20,797 nt of DNA, from NCBI GenBank assembly GCA_964576475.1, contig CAZNVG010000019.1, positions 1-20,797 on the forward strand, written 5' to 3'. The notes beneath the pieces are model-generated. The model had not been told where the DNA came from and did no database searches. It worked only from the letters and a program-made list of their open reading frames with translations. Positions 9,201 to 14,646 of this stretch are shown in pieces. The stretch is from CAZNVG01 sp964576475. Lineage in GTDB: Bacteria > Patescibacteriota > Saccharimonadia > Saccharimonadales > CAZNVG01. Both the position numbers and the translations under genes were made by a program. How positions within the stretch are numbered: the stretch's first letter is position 1; the number at the start of each line of letters is the position of its first letter.

Positions 9201-11674
9201 GCACGGAATGGGACGGACACTGAATTGATGTTTGATTCTCGAATTGGCGTTCCGTCGTACTCAAATTCATAGAGCTTCGATTTATTGATTATGTATATTT
9301 GGTCGACATTATCTACAGCAATACTTGATGTTGGGGTTAGGCTACCCGATGTCAATACAATAGGTATAGTAGCTAAACTTATTCCGTCGGGACTAAGTTT
9401 TTCTACACTATATGGGTAGTTCTGGCCAAGAATCAGTACGTTGCCACTGCTATCGACGGTTATGTCGGCAATTAACCCTGCTGTGTCGTAATTACCAATC
9501 AAGGTACCGTCTGAGCTGTATCGGTACACAGTCACGGCGTTGTACGTGGCGATGTAGATGTCGCCGTTAGTAGGGTTCACAACTATGCTTTTTGCGCTTT
9601 GTGCTGAATCTTGCGGCAAGTTGAACTGTCCCTGAGGCGCACCATCAAGAGAGAACTTAAATATAACTGGCGTGCTGGTGTTTAGCGATGACAGGTAGAT
9701 TGTGTCATTCGAATCAATTGCTAGCGTGCCATTAAGGTCTATATTTGAGGTGTCTAGAGCCTGCCTATCTAAAGGGGTCCCGTCTTTGGCAAAATGATGA
9801 AGGACTTGTGATTGGCTGTCGTAAGTGTAGGAAGAGCCGTCAGTCGCGAAGGCGATATCTCTAAATAGAGTTTCATAGTATAGGCCGTTGCTCATCACAT
9901 TGAACTGATAAGTCCTGTCGTTTTGATACTGTGTTGGTGCAGTGTCGATATATGTTGAGCCGTAAGTCTGAGTTGTGCCGTATTCAAAGCCTCGACTTGA
10001 GAGGCTACTGTTGCCCGAATCGGTCACGTCACCACCTAGTACAGCATCCGCATCGCTAATAGATGTGGCGGGGTTTGTCTGCACTGACGGCAGAATAAAT
10101 ATGGGGACTTCAACCCAACTGCTTATACCAACAGCGTTTACGGAGGCGACACGAATTGCATAGTTTTGCCCCTGCGTGAGGTTTGTTATCTCCTGAAGTG
10201 GGTCAGGCGACGGTGTTCGGTCAAGGTCGGCCCAGTCATCGGGACCAATGCGGTATTGAATGTGATAGTCCAGAATACTGACACCGCCATCGTCGGCTGG
10301 GGCTAGCCAGGAGCCGCTAGCGTTTGTGCCATCAGTAGTAAAGATAACGTTCGTAGGAATACCCGGTGCTGTAGGTGTTGCTGCAAGGATAAGAGTCGGG
10401 AGCGCACTGCTGTTTACTTGCCATAGATTAGAAAAATTCCATTGATCGAGCGGCGCGGAGGCAGAATTTCCAAGGAAATAATTAGGATCAGTATTAGTTT
10501 CGTCGTTAACCTGTGTACAATTTGTTGCTACATATCCAGCAGAACTGCCGAAACACGCCGCCGTAGCATAAGCTGCTGGGTAGGGGTCTCCTTCTTTACG
10601 GGCAAACATTGCATAACCATCAAAGTAATTGTTGCTTATATCTATGTTGTCCCACGAAGGTGTCGCGTCCATGCTGCCGACGATTCCACCGACAGTTGCT
10701 CCTGCTGTTCCGGTCACCAAGCTTACATCTAATGTAGAGAATGAGTTATTTATCTTTAGGTATCGATCTGAAACACCCTGCAGGGTCGATGCTATGCCTC
10801 CGACTACGGCTGTAGTTCCTGTAGTGGTGTATGTGCCGGTCGAGTATGCATTTTCAATAGTCGCAAACTGAGCCTCCGAAACAATACCTCCCGCGTATGA
10901 GTTGATGTTTCCCGCCTCGAGAATAGTGTTTACGTAGACATTGCGTATCACTGCGTCGCTAGTATTTGGGTTTGTGCTGTGACCGTAGAAGTAGCCCGCA
11001 ATTCCTCCATTGAAGTGACCGACAACTGTACCGCCGCTGTAGGAACTATTTTCTATGAGACTTGTGCCGCCATCACCAGTCGTAGCTTGGCCAACGATAC
11101 CGCCTACAGCTTCACCACCTTCAACAGTGGAGTTAGTGATGACAACATTCTGGATTGTGGAATCACCGGCGCAGCCGGCTATGCCACCTGAATGCACCAG
11201 ACCTGTTGCCACCATATCAGCGCCTTCTAGGCGGATATTCTTGATAGTGGCGTTATAAATCGACTCAAATAATCCGACCCCTCGACAACTAGTGCTTCCA
11301 GACCATGTGGTCCTTGAGTAAAGACCTGAAATTGTAAAGTTATTGCCATCAAGTGTGCCGCTAAAAGTACTACCTTGGTGACCTATTGGGCGAAATCCTG
11401 AAGCATCCGAATACGATCCCCATGCAATGGTTCCGGAGCAGTCTATCGAGTTACTTAGTACGAAAATACTTGTAAGGTGATCGTGCATTTCCTGTAACTG
11501 TTCACATGTCGTGATCCGAAATGGGTTGTACTGTGTGCCGTCACCGCTTCCACTAAATGCACGCACATCTCTGTTATTTAGAACAGAGATTACTATTGCT
11601 GTAACTATAAAGCTAACCACGCCAAGTGCTACAAGTAGTCGTGAGAGTTGTTTTTTCTTTGAAGAATTTTTCAT
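6257..11674 (-). CDS. Giant surface sensor paralogue A: beta-helix, Fn3, two NHL propellers, three TM helices, histidine-kinase-type ATPase
   Basis: A 1805-aa protein. Order: basic N-terminus plus hydrophobic signal-anchor (11-34); GLUG-like right-handed beta-helix (about 40-430) with repeated GGI-G turns; Fn3 (437-528); an Fn3-like module that starts at 530-590, is split by NHL-like propeller I (595-870) and closes at 873-909 (C880, C909); a second split module (910-960 and 1253-1292, C1263, C1292) holding NHL propeller II (966-1250); a Thr/Pro linker (1295-1335); TM1 (1388-1404); HYLNTP with H1441; TM2 (1517-1537); TM3 (1549-1569); a coiled-coil/DHp-like helix pair (1570-1650); and a GHKL ATPase (about 1697-1803) with N1710, DNGNG (1738-1742), LFKPFSRG and EGLGLSL. 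NHL and Fn3 domains commonly bind proteins or glycans, and GHKL domains bind ATP. I infer a cell-surface sensor, perhaps for host or neighbour contact. The ligand and partner are unknown, and no response regulator is in the window. Confidence 0.88.
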   Translation of the reverse strand: MKNSSKKKQLSRLLVALGVVSFIVTAIVISVLNNRDVRAFSGSGDGTQYNPFRITTCEQLQEMHDHLTSIFVLSNSIDCSGTIAWGSYSDASGFRPIGHQGSTFSGTLDGNNFTISGLYSRTTWSGSTSCRGVGLFESIYNATIKNIRLEGADMVATGLVHSGGIAGCAGDSTIQNVVITNSTVEGGEAVGGIVGQATTGDGGTSLIENSSYSGGTVVGHFNGGIAGYFYGHSTNPNTSDAVIRNVYVNTILEAGNINSYAGGIVSEAQFATIENAYSTGTYTTTGTTAVVGGIASTLQGVSDRYLKINNSFSTLDVSLVTGTAGATVGGIVGSMDATPSWDNIDISNNYFDGYAMFARKEGDPYPAAYATAACFGSSAGYVATNCTQVNDETNTDPNYFLGNSASAPLDQWNFSNLWQVNSSALPTLILAATPTAPGIPTNVIFTTDGTNASGSWLAPADDGGVSILDYHIQYRIGPDDWADLDRTPSPDPLQEITNLTQGQNYAIRVASVNAVGISSWVEVPIFILPSVQTNPATSISDADAVLGGDVTDSGNSSLSSRGFEYGTTQTYGSTYIDTAPTQYQNDRTYQFNVMSNGLYYETLFRDIAFATDGSSYTYDSQSQVLHHFAKDGTPLDRQALDTSNIDLNGTLAIDSNDTIYLSSLNTSTPVIFKFSLDGAPQGQFNLPQDSAQSAKSIVVNPTNGDIYIATYNAVTVYRYSSDGTLIGNYDTAGLIADITVDSSGNVLILGQNYPYSVEKLSPDGISLATIPIVLTSGSLTPTSSIAVDNVDQIYIINKSKLYEFEYDGTPIRESNINSVSVPFRAAPQYYDHTSLMIDSENSMYMVRDFYDPYISPLQKFPAPARFLVGDYENEISGLACSTTYYFRAFAENQYGVTYGSGESFTTQSCPTTATANASNISNTSAQLNGNISFVKSQQSNVVGFEYGTTASYGRTISQYQNPSFSKVIGSYGTGNGQFRYPTLIDQDNNGNFFVTDIRNENISKFDSEWKFIKQWGNHPGYPSGPPHRGDGITIDDEGYVYQSDEDYRWVQKFDNDGNFIKRWGGPGATGEYVMQQPNCPTIGPDGNIYVVDTGLGEIKVFNTEGEYVRKWGSKGYGNGQFDRPACIVFDENDIAYVNDTTLNKIQKFNSDGTYISSFAGPGESVGKLFYPTGLAIKDNLLYVSDSFNNRVQIFTTDGEFVATWNASNDTGLSLYLPTGIFVAQSGKIYVVDGGSSAQSNGRIVELKGFTATTYSSFATDLECNTTYHYRSLFTVNGTTKYGNDTTFKTASCDTVQTPTGNGTPTPNTPTTPTSPITPPATPTTPPTEPDPEDPVLLTPFGAPKNATTSGISALEPGQTDKTKKSRLAVFVEFSTRLFRKAPNGFADIFPWLLILILIALAIKYGRDARKQYQLNKTLLDTAHRSEQTKTSTDAYLSITAHYLNTPVSILKNGIELMISLKELSATAAKQLQLKIEKLALDIQKTTTDSQALAAATSSDEGQEVLSSSTKKASLLKGVVLPVSMVALILLILTLVFFQKDNVSNNSLRVILIWVIYFLSCSAVLLSFVIRNKARQAEAIAHQAVSLQETLLAQRRDFIASALRTLSGNSSDLQLSSDGIKPLPHAQAYMHGLDMLGSIITSLANAKLFASPRPSVTAPLDVSHTIENLVQKFDSKAKAKQLGLSADIKPQLKALLLPEELEQLINSIVDNAIKFAPEDGLVDVRAYSQGKRLIISVTDNGNGIAKDKLENLFKPFSRGTSTEIYDYEGLGLSLYVDKILIERIGGSLQLVSSDKGTQAIISIPKY

Positions 11675-11689
11675 TTTGATAATGCTTAC

Positions 11690-11706
11690 TTGATACCATT
11701 CTGCAC
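11690..11706 (-). promoter_or_regulatory. 17-bp element conserved upstream of both giant paralogues (copy A)
   Basis: On the minus strand, GTGCAGAATGGTATCAA lies 15 nt before the ATG at 11674, with one mismatch to copy B. Flanking bases differ between the copies, so this block was kept while its surroundings drifted. It may be an extended -10 or a regulator site. Next to it, TGCAC-TAGAT-GTGCA (11702-11716) is a small inverted repeat present only in this copy. Confidence 0.5.
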
Positions 11707-11755
11707 TAGATGTGCACCGCTGTAAATACTCTAGAGAATAAAAGGCTAAAGTTTA

Positions 11756-11784
11756 TTGACATTAGCGTAACAAAGTGATATCAT
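11756..11784 (+). promoter_or_regulatory. Sigma70-type promoter of the KGG-protein gene
   Basis: TTGACA (11756-11761), a 17-nt spacer and TATCAT (11779-11784). This is the only perfect -35 box noticed in the window. The predicted start is near 11791, giving a leader of about 105 nt, unlike the leaderless genes around it. Confidence 0.85.
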
Positions 11785-11810
11785 AAGCGTAATTTCCGAA
11801 TAGGGAATGG

Positions 11811-11836
11811 AGGGCTCCGCTTTAACGCGGGGTCTT
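11811..11836 (+). promoter_or_regulatory. Terminator-like hairpin in the leader of the KGG-protein gene
   Basis: GGCTCCGC (11813-11820) pairs with GCGGGGTC (11827-11834), 8 bp with two G-U pairs, around a 6-nt loop. A T-rich run (TTTTATTTT) follows. It lies between the promoter and the Shine-Dalgarno site. CTCCGCT (11815-11821) can instead pair perfectly with AGCGGAG (11848-11854). It could reduce readthrough or stabilise the mRNA. Confidence 0.6.
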
Positions 11837-11895
11837 TTATTTTCAATAGCGGAGAGCAATGTGGGAGTTATTAAGTTAATCAGGAGGTTTCACCC

Positions 11896-12093
11896 ATGGC
11901 TGGAACAAAAGCTGGCGGCCAAGCTGCTGCCGAAACCAACAAGAAGCGCTACGGTAGCGACTTCTACGCGAAAATTGGTGCTGTTGGCGGCAAGAAAGGT
12001 CGCACTGGCGGCTTCTTCGCTAACCGTGAACTCGCTCGCACTGCAGGTGCAAAGGGCGGACGCATCTCTCGACGTACTAAGAAAAGCGCATAA
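11896..12093 (+). CDS. Small basic KGG-repeat protein (general stress protein-like)
   Basis: A 65-aa, Lys/Arg/Gly-rich protein with two KGG-type motifs: GAVGGKKGRTGG (28-39) and GAKGGRISRR (51-60). The KGG (Con-10/YciG-like) family is linked in other bacteria to stress or stationary phase; its molecular role is poorly defined. A strong promoter, the perfect AGGAGG at 11882-11887 with an 8-nt spacer to ATG, and a codon choice rich in GGC, CGC, AAC and CTC unlike its neighbours all suggest very high expression. The basic composition would also fit nucleic-acid binding. A hairpin terminator follows 36 nt after the stop. It stands alone as a single-gene unit between the giant sensor and the metallopeptidase gene. 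Confidence 0.87.
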   Translation: MAGTKAGGQAAAETNKKRYGSDFYAKIGAVGGKKGRTGGFFANRELARTAGAKGGRISRRTKKSA

Positions 12094-12129
12094 CTCTTTC
12101 ATAGAGTTTACGCGGTTTCTTAAGAGCCG

Positions 12130-12176
12130 ATAAACAGACCTCTGATTAATTGGAGGTCTGTTTATGTGTTATTTTT
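12130..12176 (+). terminator. Terminator after the KGG-protein gene, overlapping the convergent gene
   Basis: A perfect 13-bp stem (12130-12142 with 12153-12165) around a 10-nt loop, followed by a T-rich stretch ending ATTTTT on the plus strand. The stop codon of the convergent metallopeptidase (12146-12148) lies in the loop, so its last coding bases form one arm. The minus-strand side lacks a U tract, so termination there is less certain. Confidence 0.8.
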
Positions 12177-12610
12177 CTGCGATGAATCCGGCATAGACGT
12201 GATGTACTAACCGACCATGCGCCCCCACAGTTGAAGCACTCGTATCGGTGTCTATTTACCTGAAAACTAATTATGCCGCAATGCGGGCAAGTACTGCGTG
12301 CATGAAGCCAGTCCCTGTAACTATCTATACACTGCTCTATGTGTCGCCAATCAATAGTTATGTGGTAGTTTTTAGCTAATTGTTTTGCCTTATCCCATGC
12401 GGCAACTTCGAGTTGCAGTAGCTCAATATCTGTATAGAAGCTCTTGTGCTGCAAGATTCCGTGCCCTAATTCATGAAATATGGACCATGAGTCTTCGTTT
12501 GAGTGATCTGATTTAAATTGAATAACTTTTTTAGTCGGAACCCAAGTAAACAGATCGGATTTTATGAACCTAAACTGGGGAAAGTCATTTTGCAGAGTTG
12601 GTACGATCAT
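12146..12610 (-). CDS. Zinc metallopeptidase (ImmA/IrrE- or SprT-like) with C-terminal zinc ribbon
   Basis: A 154-aa protein. HELGH at 46-50 in FHELGHGILQH is a zincin HExxH active site, and E68 in LEVAAWDKA is a candidate third zinc ligand. A C-terminal ribbon has CPHC (C108, C111) and CFNC (C125, C128), followed by a basic tail. The HELGH spacing and the following helix look ImmA/IrrE-like. A zincin plus a four-Cys ribbon also recalls SprT-like proteases. No HTH or membrane segment is visible. The ATG overlaps the stop of the ROK kinase by 4 nt (ATGA), so the two are translationally coupled. The substrate is unknown; ImmA-type enzymes often cleave repressors. Confidence 0.78.
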   Translation of the reverse strand: MIVPTLQNDFPQFRFIKSDLFTWVPTKKVIQFKSDHSNEDSWSIFHELGHGILQHKSFYTDIELLQLEVAAWDKAKQLAKNYHITIDWRHIEQCIDSYRDWLHARSTCPHCGIISFQVNRHRYECFNCGGAWSVSTSRLCRIHRRKITHKQTSN

Positions 12611-13419
12611 TGTTTTTGCTGAGAGTAGGCGTAGCAGCCGTAAAGTACAGATTCGTCACCGTACTGCGCAACTGCAAATTCAGGTGTTTTAGAGATTGTG
12701 CTGCCGGGTAGTGAGAGAAGCTTGAGTAGTGGCTCGCGGAAATTATCGAGTTGCATTCCGAGACCTCCTCCGGTAATGATGAGATCAGGTGTGAGAAGTG
12801 CGTGAATCGCACTAAAGCCTGGCGCAAGTACACGACTGTGTTGCTCCCATATTTTTGGATCGGTTGTTTCGCTTGCTAGCACCCCAAATCTTTCTTGGAA
12901 CGCCGATCCTGAGGCAATATGGTCCCAGAAACGAAATCCGTCTTCGTAAGGAACGATCATAAATCCGCCCTCATCACCTATAAAGTGGGGATCGAGTCTT
13001 CCATCAACGACTATCGCCATACCAATCCCGGTACTAATTGTCACGTATACAATAATGCTGTGATTTTTGTGGTTTTGCGCTTCCGCAAGTCCTGCCAACT
13101 TCGCATCGTTTTCCAATAGGATTTTTCCTTTAAAGGAAAGTCTACTTTGCAGGTCCGACACAACAGGAACGTTCTTCCATGGACGATGACCAAGTCTAGC
13201 GACGACACCTGAGCCACGGTTAATTGTGCCCGGCATTGCGATAGTGATTATTTCTACGGTGTTTTCACCAATAAAAGCTTCCACTTCAGCCGCTAACGCA
13301 TCGATAAAGTCATCGTAGTTTTCTTTTGTCAGACTACGCTGTTTACGCTCCAGCTTTCCTTGGGAATTAAACATGCCGAGTAATGTTTTGGTGCCGCCTA
13401 CATCAATTCCCAATATCAT
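12607..13419 (-). CDS. ROK-family sugar kinase-like protein
   Basis: A 270-aa protein of the ROK/actin-like ATPase fold. DVGGTKT (6-12) is the phosphate-1 loop. ENDAKLAGLAE holds the expected catalytic Asp (D105). STGIGMAIVVDG (129-140) is the phosphate-2 region, and TPDLIITGGGLG is the adenosine loop. The Cys-rich zinc motif of classic ROK proteins (CxCGxxGC) is absent, and the usual GExGH is GDEGG, so the zinc site is lost. No HTH is present, so this is a kinase rather than a repressor. Glucose or an amino sugar is a plausible substrate, but specificity cannot be read. It leads a two-gene unit with the metallopeptidase and diverges from rpsA. Confidence 0.85.
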   Translation of the reverse strand: MILGIDVGGTKTLLGMFNSQGKLERKQRSLTKENYDDFIDALAAEVEAFIGENTVEIITIAMPGTINRGSGVVARLGHRPWKNVPVVSDLQSRLSFKGKILLENDAKLAGLAEAQNHKNHSIIVYVTISTGIGMAIVVDGRLDPHFIGDEGGFMIVPYEDGFRFWDHIASGSAFQERFGVLASETTDPKIWEQHSRVLAPGFSAIHALLTPDLIITGGGLGMQLDNFREPLLKLLSLPGSTISKTPEFAVAQYGDESVLYGCYAYSQQKQ

Positions 13420-13425
13420 GCAGCA

Positions 13426-13431
13426 ATTGTA
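13426..13431 (-). promoter_or_regulatory. Extended -10 box for a leaderless transcript (ROK kinase)
   Basis: On the minus strand TGC-TACAAT gives an extended -10, and its last base is 6 nt before the ATG at 13419. There is no Shine-Dalgarno sequence. Confidence 0.65.
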
Positions 13432-13463
13432 GCATGGTAAATTGCCCAGTTTCTTTACTTTTG

Positions 13464-13498
13464 CTAACAGATACGTTTAAATAGTATCAATCTGTTAG
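13464..13498. promoter_or_regulatory. Perfect 9-bp inverted repeat in the rpsA promoter region
   Basis: CTAACAGAT (13464-13472) and ATCTGTTAG (13490-13498) form perfect arms around a 17-nt AT-rich centre. The centre holds plausible -10 sequences (TAGTAT, TATCAA), with TTGCTA or TTTACT as -35 candidates just upstream. It may be an operator or an mRNA leader hairpin. It also lies between the divergent ROK and rpsA genes. Confidence 0.55.
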
Positions 13499-13540
13499 TC
13501 GTGAGCTATGTTTTGCGGTGACCCAGAAAATCTACAAATA

Positions 13541-13546
13541 AAGGAG
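13541..13546 (+). promoter_or_regulatory. Shine-Dalgarno site of rpsA
   Basis: AAGGAG lies 11 nt before ATG 13558 but only 2 nt before the in-frame TTG at 13549. The spacing favours the ATG. Confidence 0.7.
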
Positions 13547-13557
13547 TTTTGCTGTTT

Positions 13558-14619
13558 ATGGCAACAAAACAAATCATAAGCATGGATGACCTGCTTGAAG
13601 CGTCATCAATCGATAATATTGCCTCTGGAGATATAGTTCAGGGAGAAGTAATTTCAGTACGAAAACACGAGCTCATGGTTGATCTCGGTGTTCGTGGTAT
13701 TGGAGTTGTCATGCGTAGGGAGATTGGTTTTAACCAAGTTCCTGAAGTAGGACAAGTAGTAAGTGCAAGCGTCGTTGATCCAGAAATGGAAGATGGTTCA
13801 GTGCTACTTAGTCTACGGAAGGCTGCGAAAGATCGCGGCTGGGATGACTTACAAAAGTTATTTGAAGACCAAGAAATCATTGAAGTTAAGCCATATGATG
13901 CAAACCGCGGTGGTTTGTTAATCGAGCTAGAAGGTATTCGTGGCTTTATGCCGGTGAGTCAATTGTCTGCTGATCACTATCCTCGAGTATCAGGTGCGGA
14001 TAAAGACGAGATTCTGCAACGTCTCAATTCACTGATTGGCCAAGGTATACGAGTCCGAATACTTGATGTCAATCGTAAAGAAAACAAACTGATTTTCTCT
14101 GAAAAAGAAGCCATCAAAGATGATATGCAAGAGAGATTTGAGAAGCTTGCAGTCGGCGATGACGTTGAAGGAGTTGTTACCGGAGTCGTTGATTTCGGAG
14201 CATTCGTAAACGTACACGGCATAGAGGGGCTAATTCACATATCAGAGATTTCATGGGATCGTGTCGAGAACCCTTCTGACTACGTCAAAGTAGGACAGCA
14301 GGTGAATGCGAAGATTATCGCAATCGATAAAGATCGTCTAAGCCTTAGCCTAAAGCAAATGTCGGAAGATCCATGGATGAAAGAAGTTGAAAAGTACAAA
14401 AAGGGAGATGATGTAGAAGGTACCGTCACACGAATTACTCCGTTTGGTGCTTTTATTCAGATCAGTCCAGCAGTTGAAGCACTTGTGCATATATCTGAAC
14501 TTGGAGAGTCGGCAGATGGCGACCCAGAAAAGATATTCAAACTTGGTGAGAAAAAACAGTTTGCGATACTTGATATCGACAAAGAAACACGTCGAATCTC
14601 ACTTAGTCTAAAAAAGTAA
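13558..14619 (+). CDS. rpsA: 30S ribosomal protein S1 (four S1 domains)
   Basis: A 353-aa protein starting at ATG 13558. A TTG 9 nt upstream is in frame but too close to the Shine-Dalgarno site. There are four S1/OB-fold repeats at about 22-88, 104-172, 197-267 and 280-352. The third and fourth carry the classic DFGAFVNV...GLIHISE and PFGAFIQI...ALVHISE motifs. S1 binds mRNA on the small subunit and helps initiation. Four domains is short next to the six of E. coli but usual for Gram-positive and CPR forms. An acidic linker region lies at 175-200. It is followed by infB after 27 nt, probably as an operon. The inverted repeat upstream is a candidate control site. Confidence 0.92.
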   Translation: MATKQIISMDDLLEASSIDNIASGDIVQGEVISVRKHELMVDLGVRGIGVVMRREIGFNQVPEVGQVVSASVVDPEMEDGSVLLSLRKAAKDRGWDDLQKLFEDQEIIEVKPYDANRGGLLIELEGIRGFMPVSQLSADHYPRVSGADKDEILQRLNSLIGQGIRVRILDVNRKENKLIFSEKEAIKDDMQERFEKLAVGDDVEGVVTGVVDFGAFVNVHGIEGLIHISEISWDRVENPSDYVKVGQQVNAKIIAIDKDRLSLSLKQMSEDPWMKEVEKYKKGDDVEGTVTRITPFGAFIQISPAVEALVHISELGESADGDPEKIFKLGEKKQFAILDIDKETRRISLSLKK

Positions 14620-14631
14620 ATCTATGAGAAT

Positions 14632-14640
14632 AGGAAGGAG
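14632..14640 (+). promoter_or_regulatory. Shine-Dalgarno site of infB (decides the GTG start)
   Basis: AGGAAGGAG ends 6 nt before the GTG at 14647, fixing that codon as the start. No separate promoter is evident in the 27-nt gap after rpsA. Confidence 0.85.
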
Positions 14641-14646
14641 CAGCGC

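Noticed and set aside
11811..11854. Classic terminator/antiterminator riboswitch in the KGG leader
   Set aside because: The competing strand lies downstream of the terminator, so it would be made too late to prevent termination. I kept it only as an alternative fold.
11807..12133. Plus-strand 108-aa ORF starting near the leader hairpin
   Set aside because: It overlaps the KGG gene in another frame, has no Shine-Dalgarno site, and the KGG frame has clear motifs and AGGAGG.
13549..13557. TTG start for rpsA at 13549
   Set aside because: It is only 2 nt after AAGGAG. ATG 13558 has usable spacing and begins a normal S1 N-terminus.
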